A DNA stretch of 64,000 nucleotides from positions 1 to 64,000 of the IMG/VR virus record IMGVR_UViG_3300025141_015211; one strand, given 5' to 3'. Every line of letters begins with the position of its first letter. Positions within the stretch are counted from its first letter, which is position 1. The translations under genes and the position numbers were made by a program. Below are positions 39,444-49,838 of the stretch, in pieces. The notes under the pieces are model-generated. The model was not told the origin of the DNA. It saw only the letters and a list, made by a program, of their open reading frames with translations, and searched no databases. The stretch comes from a virus.

Positions 39444-40205
39444 TTACCCCTTTGCGATTTGCTGAATTGTTTCTTTAGTAGCTTCAAAGTCGCTGCTAGC
39501 GACTAAATCATCAGAAATTCCAAACCTAAGCCTCAAAATTTTCTCTTCACGCTCAGATAGCCCTTCCAGGCAATTTTTTATTGCAATCATAATCTTTTCT
39601 TTATCAAGCTCACTATCAATATTTACAGCTTCATCGTCAACAATCACTTCAAGTAATGTGCGCCCTTCTGAATCTGTCCACGGATTTGTATCTAGTGACA
39701 TAATTTTTGTCAAATTTATGGACTCTATGCTGGCACGTATCATACCGTCAGACACGCCTAAAAGATCTGCAAGTTCGTTTACAGTGGGTAACTGTCCAAA
39801 CTCTTCTTCATATTCAACATTTAACTTCTGTATTTTCCAAGCAATGCTTGCTGTATGTGACGGGATCCTCACTGTGTTTCTATGCATGCTTACATGTCTA
39901 CTAACAGCTTGTCTAATCCACCAACATGCATATGTAGAAAACTTAAAGCCGCGACGCCAGTCAAACCGATCAACTGCTTTCATTAGACCAATATTTGATT
40001 CTTGAATTAGATCTTCAAAGTCACAGCCACGTTTTGCATATTTTTTTGCAATGCTTATCGCAAGCCTTAAATTTGCTTCTATCATACGATCTCTTGCAGA
40101 TTGATCTCCTTTTTCTATTGCTTTCGCAAGAACAACTTCCTGTTCTCTTGACAAAAGACTGTTTCTGGATACGTCTTTAAAATAAGAATCTAAAATATTC
40201 GCCAT
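39444..40205 (-). CDS. sigma-70-family factor lacking region 4.2, 253 aa
   Basis: Region 1.2 (DSYFKDVSRNSLLSREQE), region 2 (ANLRLAISIAKKYAKRGCDF, DLIQESNIGLMKAVDRFDW, FKFSTYACWWIRQAV), region 3.0 (NTVRIPSH) and region 4.1 (LSEREEKILRLRFGI) are clear. The chain then ends (ETIQQIAKG) where the region 4.2 helix-turn-helix should begin, so the usual -35 reader is absent. It probably directs host RNA polymerase to phage promoters. Its own promoter carries GTGTAT and TATAAT. The HTH gene behind it may complete it. Confidence 0.88.
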   Translation of the reverse strand: MANILDSYFKDVSRNSLLSREQEVVLAKAIEKGDQSARDRMIEANLRLAISIAKKYAKRGCDFEDLIQESNIGLMKAVDRFDWRRGFKFSTYACWWIRQAVSRHVSMHRNTVRIPSHTASIAWKIQKLNVEYEEEFGQLPTVNELADLLGVSDGMIRASIESINLTKIMSLDTNPWTDSEGRTLLEVIVDDEAVNIDSELDKEKIMIAIKNCLEGLSEREEKILRLRFGISDDLVASSDFEATKETIQQIAKG

Positions 40206-40237
40206 AAGGTATTGTCTCCTGATTTGTTGACACTATT

Positions 40238-40266
40238 ATTATATCATTTTTTTTTAAAAAATACAC
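40238..40266 (-). promoter_or_regulatory. predicted sigma-gene promoter, GTGTAT / 17 nt / TATAAT
   Basis: Minus strand GTGTAT (40266-40261) preceded by TTTC, 17-nt spacer ending ATGA (extended -10), TATAAT (40243-40238). The leader to ATG 40205 is 32 nt and contains AGGAG. Same elements as upstream of tRNAs and small genes, so the sigma could regulate itself. Confidence 0.65.
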
Positions 40267-40278
40267 GAAAGCGAGCCT

Positions 40279-40315
40279 TATCTGCTAAGCGTGCAGATAT
40301 AATATAATCACGCTT
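40279..40315 (-). other. two overlapping, mutually exclusive inverted repeats
   Basis: TATCTGC (40279-40285) pairs with GCAGATA (40293-40299), and AAGCGTG (40287-40293) pairs with CACGCTT (40309-40315). Both stems are seven perfect pairs and share the base 40293 and loop region, so both cannot fully form together. They sit between the end of 40343-40585 and the sigma promoter: alternative terminator/antiterminator or a double operator. Confidence 0.45.
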
Positions 40316-40342
40316 ACATCAAAGAAAAGGATCTTTTGTGTA

Positions 40343-40585
40343 TTAAAAAGCTCGAGTATTCCTACGCGAGTTATTTGGCCGAGGGTTGTTTAATACATAC
40401 TCCCTGTGGGCCTCCTGACGACGGTATCTAACTTCAAGCTCTCGCTGGACGTAACAAAGATCAAGCTCTGCTGATTCTCTTTGACGCCCTCTTGAATTTT
40501 TAATAATTGACTTCAGGCGACGTGCATGTTGATTAAGATCAGACTCATCAATCTTTGAAAGATAATCAATATTTAGCATACGCAT
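40343..40585 (-). CDS. small basic protein, 80 aa
   Basis: Helical, rich in Arg/Glu (ARRLKSIIKNSRGRQRESAE; QRELEVRYRRQEAHRE), with a disordered Asn/Arg tail. Potential nucleic-acid binding by charge. No motif recognised. Confidence 0.6.
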   Translation of the reverse strand: MRMLNIDYLSKIDESDLNQHARRLKSIIKNSRGRQRESAELDLCYVQRELEVRYRRQEAHREYVLNNPRPNNSRRNTRAF

Positions 40586-40669
40586 ATTTTCACACTATTA
40601 TTTTTATTGTTTTGTGCCCATGATTGAGCTTTTAAATTTAACACAATACAGTAAATTGTTCAAATAAAC

Positions 40670-41017
40670 TTACATAATTTCAGGAAAAATAAGTCTTGCT
40701 ATAATGCCTACAATTGATGCTGTAACAAGCCAAAGAAACTTTTGATAAGTCGATAGTTGTGCTTTCATTAGTGCAATATCTTCGTTTATAGTGCTAGGTA
40801 TTGTTTTACACGTAGCTTCTAAAAGTGCAATCCTAGTCTCTTGACTATTTGACTGTGTGTTCAATGTAGAAATTGAGTTTTGTATAGACTCAAACCCTTC
40901 TTTTAATTGATCTAGTTTAGACTCCACGCTTGTTGTTGTTACTTTAAGATCTGTTAGAGCATCTTGTAATTTAATCAACCAGTCTTCTGCGCTTTTATTA
41001 CCATTTGGCATATTCAC
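40670..41017 (-). CDS. coiled-coil protein with C-terminal membrane helix, 115 aa
   Basis: Long coiled-coil (ESKLDQLKEGFESIQNSIST and on) and a C-terminal hydrophobic helix FLWLVTASIVGIIARLIF. The form is that of XhlA/hemolysin-like phage proteins, which help lysis or anchor complexes. Overlaps the gene behind it by 4 nt. Confidence 0.65.
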   Translation of the reverse strand: MNMPNGNKSAEDWLIKLQDALTDLKVTTTSVESKLDQLKEGFESIQNSISTLNTQSNSQETRIALLEATCKTIPSTINEDIALMKAQLSTYQKFLWLVTASIVGIIARLIFPEIM

Positions 41018-41223
41018 CTCACGTTTATAAACACGCCGAATCTATCTTTTACAAGATTTTTAAGCGCATTCTTACTTATCTTCGATCTTACAGATGCTGT
41101 GTAACCTTTTGCACTTTTTTTAATTTGAGGAACAGAATTGATAGCATCATTTGCTTTTATCCATGTTAGTGCTAAGTGCAAATCAACTCTAGACGCTGAG
41201 CTTATTTTAGCTTCATTTAACAT
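41014..41223 (-). CDS. small basic protein, 69 aa
   Basis: ATG 41223 (MLNEAKISSASRVDLHLALTW) preferred over a TTG six codons earlier. Lys-rich second half (KSAKGYTASVRSKISKNALKNL). Unknown. Confidence 0.55.
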   Translation of the reverse strand: MLNEAKISSASRVDLHLALTWIKANDAINSVPQIKKSAKGYTASVRSKISKNALKNLVKDRFGVFINVR

Positions 41224-41248
41224 TTTTAGTTCTCGACACAAAAATTGT

Positions 41249-41596
41249 TTAAATTACTATAGGATTACCCTTATAGCTAACTCTTCTATCTCCCAAGTCT
41301 ATAACTCTAATAACTTCTACACCCGGTAGCTTTTTAACTTCTTTAAGAATCTTCTCAAGACTATCAAAAACTGGTCCAGGCTCGGGTAAAAATTTAATGT
41401 ATATATCAAGAACAGCTTTTCCTGCTTTCTTTCTAACAACTTGATCTGACTGACCGACAACAGCAACTCCGCTTAACACGCGAATCCTTGTCATTGTATC
41501 GGGAACATGTGCCTTGTATGCCATTGTAAGCTTTACTGTGGCTTTTAACAACCCCCGATGGAGGCGCATTGAATCTTTTTGTTCTTTTAAATACAT
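41249..41596 (-). CDS. hypothetical alpha/beta protein, 115 aa
   Basis: ATG 41596 is preferred over TTG 41605. MTRIRVLSGVAVVGQSDQVV and VLDIYIKFLPEPGP plus a final GVEVIRVIDLGDR suggest a compact alpha/beta (ferredoxin-like) fold. Not assigned to a family by me. Lies downstream of GroEL after an inverted repeat. Confidence 0.6.
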   Translation of the reverse strand: MYLKEQKDSMRLHRGLLKATVKLTMAYKAHVPDTMTRIRVLSGVAVVGQSDQVVRKKAGKAVLDIYIKFLPEPGPVFDSLEKILKEVKKLPGVEVIRVIDLGDRRVSYKGNPIVI

Positions 41597-41603
41597 GTCT
41601 TTC

Positions 41604-41626
41604 AAGTGTAGTAATTGACTACACTT
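41604..41626 (-). terminator. 9-bp perfect inverted repeat between GroEL and next gene
   Basis: AAGTGTAGT and ACTACACTT around AATTG, centred at 41615. It lies just after the GroEL stop in transcription order. No T-run follows closely, so it may slow or stabilise RNA ends, or act as an operator instead of a true terminator. Confidence 0.4.
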
Positions 41627-41638
41627 ATAAATATCACA

Positions 41639-43444
<1,806 letters not shown>

Positions 43445-43445
<1 letters not shown>

Positions 43446-43906
43446 TATGTCTCCAGACCACTAACACTTACTTTTGCCTTCATTCCTTGTCCTAAATCAA
43501 CTTCAATGCGCTCATCTAAGTTAAAAGAATGTGCATGTTGATATCCTGTTGTTTCGGTATCATGTGCTTCATGCTTAACATGTGCATCGTCTTCAATTTT
43601 ACTTGATGATGTTAAGTCCACATTAAATGCTGTTTTTGCTATATCTTCAGCTTTCTTAACAATACCTGCAATAGTTGTTCTTGCGTTCTCAATCATAACT
43701 GACATCGCGTCAGCGCTAGATGAATAAATACCTGTGCCTAGTTTTTGCAAATCAATTTGATCTTGGGCTGGTGTTGGTAGTTCAACAATGTAAGAAATTG
43801 ACTCCCCTTCTAGTGTCTTTCTCAGAATTTTTTCTACAACTTTAACAGGTATTACACTGTGATCTTTTTTTATAAGCACATATAATACTTGACCTACTTC
43901 ATACAT
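43445..43906 (-). CDS. SH3-like barrel protein with helical tail, 153 aa
   Basis: ATG 43906 (MYEVGQVLYVLIKKDHSVIP) is chosen; earlier codons belong to a leader. VIPVKVVEKILRKTLE, SISYIVELP and the following helix with AHSFNLDERIEVDLGQG. The N-terminal 60 residues resemble the GDLV family with VGQV. His/Glu-rich segment near residue 110. First gene after a strong terminator. Confidence 0.6.
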
Positions 43907-43934
43907 TAGACTTACCTTACAGTTAAAGATACAC

Positions 43935-43978
43935 AAAAAAACAAACTTATAAAGGTTTTAAATTATCTTTATAAGTTT
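43935..43978 (-). terminator. rho-independent-type terminator, 12-bp stem
   Basis: On the minus strand AAACTTATAAAG (43978-43967) pairs perfectly with CTTTATAAGTTT (43954-43943) around a 12-nt loop and is followed by G/T then T7 (43941-43935). The stem is AT-rich but long. It ends transcription from the upstream gene 43977-44162, separating it from the GroEL operon. Confidence 0.65.
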
Positions 43979-44162
43979 ACTGTGTGTATCTTTTTAAGTC
44001 TTCTGATAAGACAAGAACAGTTTGTCTATTCCCAGTCTGTTGCTCGTATGAGTCAAGGTTTACCTCTTGAAGCGCCTGTCTCAGCTTTCTCTCTTCTGGG
44101 TAACCGCCGTATGTTGTATATATTTTAATAAGTTTTTCTATAGTTGTGTTATGTAGTTTCAT
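43977..44162 (-). CDS. small protein, 61 aa
   Basis: ATG 44162 (MKLHNTTIEKLIKIYTTYGG), one base after the previous stop; a TTG at 44177 is less likely. Helical with ERKLRQALQEVNL. Unknown. Confidence 0.6.
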   Translation of the reverse strand: MKLHNTTIEKLIKIYTTYGGYPEERKLRQALQEVNLDSYEQQTGNRQTVLVLSEDLKRYTQ

Positions 44163-44163
44163 C

Positions 44164-44820
44164 TCACTCAAATCCAATGCCTAAAGCACCTACAGTAACG
44201 TGACCTTTCTTGCTACGTGTAGGCTTATTATCACCATACAGCCAAGAGGCATCACTGTTTAGGCCTTCTTCAGACATTTCGTTGAGCATATCGATAATCT
44301 CATCTCTTACAACATCTCTAACTTTCGATTCGTTAAGGCGTTGTGCTCTCTCTTGACGCATTCTTTGGAGCTCTTCTCTTAACATATCTTCATCAATGTC
44401 ATAGACAACATTTGCTTTTTCACTAAGTGCTCTATTTGCGGCTGCTCCACCTGCAGAATAAGCTGCACCCTTCACGAATTCTCGCCCAGCTGGAGAAGCA
44501 ACAGCACGACCTACGACTGCTAACGCTGGATGAAGTTCTTCAAGTTCATCATCGTCTGTCGGTGGACCATCATCTGACTGTCCGTCGTCGTCGCCCTCTT
44601 GATAGACGCCTTCTTCTTCAAGAGACAGGTCAAAAACTTGATCTGCATCGGGATCGTCGCCGGCCTCAGCAAGCTGTCCTTTTCCAAAGCGGTGGTCGAT
44701 ATCATCTTCCACAGCAGAATCGTCATGCATGCTTCTGTTACTTGCTTCTGTAAGCATGTTTGAGGTTTCTTGGCCTGAAAGCCCTGCCAGTTTTGCCATT
44801 CTAGTTGCGTCAAATTTCAT
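44164..44820 (-). CDS. acidic virion-type protein, 218 aa
   Basis: MKFDATRMAKLAGLSGQETS at the start, a long Asp/Glu-rich region (residues about 35-95), an Ala/Gly-rich hydrophobic patch (GREFVKGAAYSAGGAAAN) and ESKVRDVVRDEIIDMLNEMS near the end, which resembles the internal tags. Probably a head-region structural protein. Function unknown. Confidence 0.6.
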   Translation of the reverse strand: MKFDATRMAKLAGLSGQETSNMLTEASNRSMHDDSAVEDDIDHRFGKGQLAEAGDDPDADQVFDLSLEEEGVYQEGDDDGQSDDGPPTDDDELEELHPALAVVGRAVASPAGREFVKGAAYSAGGAAANRALSEKANVVYDIDEDMLREELQRMRQERAQRLNESKVRDVVRDEIIDMLNEMSEEGLNSDASWLYGDNKPTRSKKGHVTVGALGIGFE

Positions 44821-44873
44821 TTGTCAGTCTCCGAGACATTCAATACTAACTATTAACCTGCAAGTGAATTTTC

Positions 44874-45224
44874 TTAACTATCACTTAAGTTATCTCTTAC
44901 ATTTTCTGTAATTTTTTGACCTTTTGATGCAGCTACTGAAAGTGGTTCTAGTCCCAAGGCTACTCTAACAGTGTCATAGACTTCACCCTTTAACTTTTCT
45001 TTTAAAACAAGCATGTCAGCATACTGATGTAAATCCCACTGCACTACTGGCATTTCTTCGCCATCATGCCCGGGTTCTGTTTCACCTGTTTCTCTACTTT
45101 CAAAAACGTAAAGCAAAGAAGGCATTTGCTCTTCTTGGGGCACCATAATAAAAGGAATTTGAGAGGAAACGCCTTCGTTTGATTCCTCATACATAATCTC
45201 TGGTACCCAATTTCCCGCAGGCAT
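44874..45224 (-). CDS. hypothetical protein, 116 aa
   Basis: MPAGNWVPEIMYEESNEGVS, then FIMVPQEEQMPSLLYVFES and VVQWDLHQYADMLVLKEKL, polar with a helical end. Its position amid virion-type genes suggests a structural role. GGAG lies near the ATG. Confidence 0.55.
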   Translation of the reverse strand: MPAGNWVPEIMYEESNEGVSSQIPFIMVPQEEQMPSLLYVFESRETGETEPGHDGEEMPVVQWDLHQYADMLVLKEKLKGEVYDTVRVALGLEPLSVAASKGQKITENVRDNLSDS

Positions 45225-45299
45225 AAATTTCTCCTAGTAAAAAATAGTCACAAATACGACTATAAACTGTAAAAAATACTAGTAAAAATACAAGCTAAA

Positions 45300-45566
45300 T
45301 TAAAGGACAAATAAATCTCGTCTTTCAGACAGTGTTCTTAACTTAAGATCAACACCTGTTTTTTCCTTCCAGTATTGGATAATAGACTTCTCAAAATTAT
45401 TCAATGACTGTTCTTTTGTTTTGGGATCTCTAGTTGAAAAATTAGAACGTAACTGTGAAGGTATTCCTAATAAGATCTGCTTCTTAACTTGAACCCAATC
45501 ATCACAGTCGTCAACATATGTAATTACAAAGTCTATCTGTTCTAAAACCCTTGCCGGTATTTTCAC
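45300..45566 (-). CDS. hypothetical protein, 88 aa
   Basis: MKIPARVLEQIDFVITYVDD and following, alpha/beta, with a terminal RTLSERRDLFVL. It overlaps the 1146-residue fusion gene by 4 nt, suggesting a partner. Confidence 0.6.
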   Translation of the reverse strand: MKIPARVLEQIDFVITYVDDCDDWVQVKKQILLGIPSQLRSNFSTRDPKTKEQSLNNFEKSIIQYWKEKTGVDLKLRTLSERRDLFVL

Positions 45567-48500
45567 TTATTGCTCTTAACTAGTGACTTTGCATCAGGAA
45601 AAGTCATCTCACTCACAGCACGAGCGAATGTCTCTCTATCACTAGGATCATCAAGATTAATTCCTGACTGTTCAAGCTTTGTAAGAGGCTTGGCGCTGAA
45701 CTGTGTTCTCATTGCGTAGTTGATTCCCCTGTTATTTCTGAAGTATACAGCACCCTGCGCAGGCGGAAAGTCAAATAGTTTTGTCTTCTTGCCCCCTCCG
45801 AGATCAATTTCAAATGCTGGATTGAGATGATATAGACCTTTTCCTTTTACCTGCACAACGCCTGCACCCTTGTACATGTAATAATCACGTAATGCGTCAG
45901 TTGAGACCGTGTATGCTGCAAGCCTTAACCCTGAGGGTGTGTCATTAAGGATCTTGTGAACGACGCTTTTATACTCATCTCTTGTAATTGATCCCAAGAT
46001 AGATTCAATTGGTGCAACCTCACCCTTTTCAGATCTCTGCTTATTGATACCATCACGGATTGCAATCATTCTCTTTTGAACATTTGACATATCAGGGTCC
46101 ATGTTAACAAGATTTGCAATGTCCTGATTTTGTGGTTTAGGGTTAGAGGCATAGAACTCGCCCTTATCGTAATCGTATCTCATAGTAGGCTCGCCTGCTT
46201 GAGCATTGGGTAGCTTAACCTCGATGCCTAGTTCACCATTAGCTGCCTTGACATAGACATCTGAATATGCGTTGTCTGTTTCGGCCCTTACGCTCATTCC
46301 TGCAGACTGAAGCTGATCACCTATTTCATCCTCATAGATGTACCCAGCTTTTCTTTGACCTCCTGAGGTTCCAGCTGTGCCGAATATTACCATAAGATTA
46401 TTAAGGCCAGGCATCATATACGCTGTGTATGTTCCGCTTGGATTGGGCGATTCATGAGGAGCTAGCTCCACTACAGAATCTGTAGCATTTGGGAGTAATT
46501 GACTATAAAGCTTATTTACAACGTCATTAAAGTCGTATGAATCTCCTGAGCCTGCTTTAAGACCGAATCGCATGAGATTTAGACTTGGAGAAGTTGTATT
46601 CACCTTTTCTATATCGCCATTTAATAGGTCTGCACTCTGTAAAATATTAAGAATAATTCGAGCTTTACCTGCAAATGATTTTTGTGCATCTAATGGTGAT
46701 TCTTGGAAATCAGAGTCTATTACGGGATCAGCATCTTCGTCTTCTATCTCATGAAGCATTTGTCTTATTGCAAGTCTTAAATTATTTTCAGCAACTATCG
46801 TTGTCCTTGCGGCATTAATTGCTTCTATTGCTTTCTGCGCTGCTTTCCTTGTACTCTCTGCTTTAGCATTAAACCTATTACTAATGTACTCCTCAAATCT
46901 ATCCAGCGCCTCTCTGAACTCATCTGTGTTAACTTTAGACATATATGTTATTAACTCCTCAAATGTTCTGATTTCATGCTTAGAAATATTAATCCCTAGC
47001 AATGGAAGATATTCATCAGGATCAACAACTCTACCTTCAATATTCTCTGCACCATTTATCTTTTCTCTCCAGCCGCCTGGAAAAGAAACAGTATACTTGA
47101 TTGTTTGATCAGGGGTAGATTCTCTCTCACCTCTAATTTTTGCAAGAAGTGATAACATCAGCTTGTGATATTCTCCTTTAACCTTGCCTTCTCCCCCGCC
47201 AGATAATTCCCAAGATGTATCGTCCATGCTTGCGCTAGGAAAAAGATCAACTTGAAAAAGTTGACCTGTCTGGGTATCTTGCACCATGATGGCAACTAGT
47301 TGACCCATCTTTAAAACACGTGGGACACCATCTACAAGCTCTTCGCTGAGATACGGTGCGCTCATCATCATCTTATAAAGGTTGTCTTTACTAGGTTCGC
47401 TAACAATCAAGTCAATATCGCCAATCTCTTTCTTATCTGTTCCTGTGCTTCCTGCAGGTAAAAATTCTATTCCGAGAGGGCCGAGGAGGTTCTGCTTAAG
47501 ATCATCCATAATTCGGACAGCCTGCTCTCGAGTAATTCTATCTTCTGACGTGACAACAGTCTTCTTGCCAAGCTCATCTTTTTGTTTGAATGCGTTACCG
47601 CCTTCTGAGAGCATTTTCATTATGATTTTTTTTAGGGACTCTTTAAGTTCTTCCTTATCGCCTTGATCGGGAAGCGACGCCTTCCCAAATCCCTCGCGCC
47701 CCATGGCACTTCCGAAGAATCCACGCATTTTATTAATGGGTGTAAAGAGCCCTGTTAGTTTGTAAGTCTTTCCATTATAAGTAAAGACTATACCTTCGGT
47801 TGCACGCTGGAAGAGGTCCTCATTGGCCTCAAGCCTAGCAAGCGCCACTCTGATCCCCTCTAGAGTCTTTGCATCTCCTGACTCAAGGCCAAAATCAAAC
47901 CCTGACTCAAAAGCACTTCTGACGTCTTTTATGAACCCTAGCAGCTCTTCCTGATTACTAGCAGTAAGTGCAAGATCAAGCTTGTCGACAATCATTACGC
48001 CCAAGCGCTGGATTATGTTTTCTAGTGGAATAATAGCCTCTTGAACAACCCTAGGTTTGACCTTATCTAATGCTCTAAATTTTTGATAATCTTCAGGTGA
48101 TACCATTTTCTTTAGTTTTAAAGCTATTTTGCCCTTACCCGTCATAAACCTATCAGCAACATCTGGGATTAGTGAGTCAGGAATAAAATCATAGTTCTCA
48201 CTCAAGAATTTTTCCAACCTGGCTTTGATGTAGTCACCGACTGTATTGTTACCTACAGACATCCCGACTTCACTAACTACAGATTCTAGATCTTTCTCAA
48301 GCTGTTCAATCTGCTTATCATCTTGTTCCAAACCTTTCATAAGTTGTGCAGTAGGAACCTCGTCCATAGTGAACGCTTCAGTTGATGCTTGACTCATCTC
48401 TGATTTAAATGTCCCTAGCGCAGCTTGGTTCACTGGTTCTTCTGTCAAGGGAATTGCAAGGACAGTTCGAAGTGAGTCTTTATCATATAGAATTGTGTTA

Positions 48501-49003
48501 GGATTTTTTGACACCATGATTTGTGATGCCATCACAACCTCTCCGTTTCTAAAGAGTGAGTCCTGATATTTTAATGCGACGGGTTCAAGGGCTTCATAGG
48601 CTATCGCAAATCCCTCTGCTATGTTTGACCTTCCTCCCGTGTAGGTTGACATGATCTCATCAAGAGTCATGCCTCCGCCCTTGCCACCTGATTGTATAGC
48701 CGCAAGCTTTTTATCTTTAGCCGTCTGACCTTGTAGGTCCATCTTTGTAAAGAATCTTAGCTGACCGTCAACAACTGTAAATGCAAGGAACTGACCGTCC
48801 ATCTTTTCCTGAACATTTTCTAGCTTACCTTCCAGTCCAAGCCTGCCGATCTCAATGATATCACTAAGCTGCATCGAGAATTCTTCATAGAGATTGTAAA
48901 TATGTGCCTCTTCTCCTGGTGCAACTACAGGTTCTGTCTGCTCGTTAATTGCAAATCTTGTTGCTGCCCTGTGAAGAATATCAGGTGTTATTAGTATAGC
49001 CAT
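45563..49003 (-). CDS. 1146-aa fusion: ligase-like, polymerase-beta-like and PD-(D/E)XK-like domains
   Basis: N-terminal domain: VQEKMDGQFLAF puts K67-x-D-G in the place of the AMP-binding lysine motif of nucleic-acid ligases; FRNGEVVM and EGIVFTYNGKTYKLTG (about 401-416) fit motifs IIIa/IV/V. Central domain: GSTGTDKKEIGDIDLIVS (about 514-531) is a nucleotidyltransferase core. C-terminal domain: YEDEIGDQL, SDVYVKAANGELGIEVKLP (E-V-K near 926-928) is a PD-(D/E)XK nuclease site. In between: ENNLRLAIRQMLHEIEDE, a tag-like segment (about 752-769). This looks like an end-healing or genome-protection machine. Activities are predicted from motifs only. Confidence 0.7.
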   Translation of the reverse strand: MAILITPDILHRAATRFAINEQTEPVVAPGEEAHIYNLYEEFSMQLSDIIEIGRLGLEGKLENVQEKMDGQFLAFTVVDGQLRFFTKMDLQGQTAKDKKLAAIQSGGKGGGMTLDEIMSTYTGGRSNIAEGFAIAYEALEPVALKYQDSLFRNGEVVMASQIMVSKNPNTILYDKDSLRTVLAIPLTEEPVNQAALGTFKSEMSQASTEAFTMDEVPTAQLMKGLEQDDKQIEQLEKDLESVVSEVGMSVGNNTVGDYIKARLEKFLSENYDFIPDSLIPDVADRFMTGKGKIALKLKKMVSPEDYQKFRALDKVKPRVVQEAIIPLENIIQRLGVMIVDKLDLALTASNQEELLGFIKDVRSAFESGFDFGLESGDAKTLEGIRVALARLEANEDLFQRATEGIVFTYNGKTYKLTGLFTPINKMRGFFGSAMGREGFGKASLPDQGDKEELKESLKKIIMKMLSEGGNAFKQKDELGKKTVVTSEDRITREQAVRIMDDLKQNLLGPLGIEFLPAGSTGTDKKEIGDIDLIVSEPSKDNLYKMMMSAPYLSEELVDGVPRVLKMGQLVAIMVQDTQTGQLFQVDLFPSASMDDTSWELSGGGEGKVKGEYHKLMLSLLAKIRGERESTPDQTIKYTVSFPGGWREKINGAENIEGRVVDPDEYLPLLGINISKHEIRTFEELITYMSKVNTDEFREALDRFEEYISNRFNAKAESTRKAAQKAIEAINAARTTIVAENNLRLAIRQMLHEIEDEDADPVIDSDFQESPLDAQKSFAGKARIILNILQSADLLNGDIEKVNTTSPSLNLMRFGLKAGSGDSYDFNDVVNKLYSQLLPNATDSVVELAPHESPNPSGTYTAYMMPGLNNLMVIFGTAGTSGGQRKAGYIYEDEIGDQLQSAGMSVRAETDNAYSDVYVKAANGELGIEVKLPNAQAGEPTMRYDYDKGEFYASNPKPQNQDIANLVNMDPDMSNVQKRMIAIRDGINKQRSEKGEVAPIESILGSITRDEYKSVVHKILNDTPSGLRLAAYTVSTDALRDYYMYKGAGVVQVKGKGLYHLNPAFEIDLGGGKKTKLFDFPPAQGAVYFRNNRGINYAMRTQFSAKPLTKLEQSGINLDDPSDRETFARAVSEMTFPDAKSLVKSNK

Positions 49004-49004
49004 C

Positions 49005-49838
49005 TTACCCTCTTATGAAACCTCTAATAAGACTACGAAGTTGTGATTCTGCGACTTGCTTTTGCTCGTCTTCTTGACCCACTAAGATCTGAATGATCTG
49101 ATCTTTTTCATCACTGTTAAGAAATGGCGGCAAAAAGCGTTTGGCTTGGTCAGCTGTCTTTCGAGAAGAAGCAAGATTTCTAACATGAGTTCCTCTTACA
49201 GATTGTCTTGCAGCAACCTCTTCATCATCAAGCTCTTCACCCTGGCTAGCATAAAAATCTTTTAAAGCTTCACGTGCTTCATTTTCACCTTGTGACATAA
49301 GCTGGTCAAGCTTTTCTGTATAATCATCAGAGCTAGACGGAACTGCTCCGCCGAACTGAATCTTTCCGTTTTGGACGTGATCTTTGAACTTGGGACTCCT
49401 CATGTATGGTCGCATCGAGTCGGCGTCACCATAAATTGTCACCTTTTCTATCTCTCCCGGGTCGTCAACAAAGTCTTCTAACGTTTTGAAAATTGCCGTA
49501 ACGGGGGCCCGTATAGCTGCTAGATTGCCTTGCGCATCTTTTGCTTGACTTTGAACGAGAACAACTTCAACTTCAGGAATTCTTTCAAGCGCTGTTTTAT
49601 ATATGTTAAAAATATTCTGTGCAACATTTTCATCGTAAGTTCTACCTGTAGCTCCAAGCCCTCTGAACTTTTGGCGTGCTTTAAGCTGTTGACCCTTCTT
49701 TCCATACCTGGGTGGTTCAAGCTGTTGCATACCATAAAACAAATACACCTTGTCATTATCTCTGATGGCATCTGCTAATTTTGCAAAGTGTCCAGTCGTA
49801 AAGGGTTTAAAACCTCCTCCATACAGACCTAATTTCAT
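49005..49838 (-). CDS. HxGH-type nucleotidyltransferase, 277 aa, tag-like C-terminus
   Basis: MKLGLYGGGFKPFTTGHFAK carries the T-G-H nucleotide-binding motif of the cytidylyltransferase/NMNAT fold; VRGTHVRNLASSRK fits the second motif (the ISSTxxR region). C-terminus VAESQLRSLIRGFIRG resembles the LRxxI tag. One base before the ligase-like fusion gene on the same strand, so the two may form a nucleotide-transfer unit, for example NAD/AMP supply for ligation. Substrate unknown. Confidence 0.75.
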   Translation of the reverse strand: MKLGLYGGGFKPFTTGHFAKLADAIRDNDKVYLFYGMQQLEPPRYGKKGQQLKARQKFRGLGATGRTYDENVAQNIFNIYKTALERIPEVEVVLVQSQAKDAQGNLAAIRAPVTAIFKTLEDFVDDPGEIEKVTIYGDADSMRPYMRSPKFKDHVQNGKIQFGGAVPSSSDDYTEKLDQLMSQGENEAREALKDFYASQGEELDDEEVAARQSVRGTHVRNLASSRKTADQAKRFLPPFLNSDEKDQIIQILVGQEDEQKQVAESQLRSLIRGFIRG

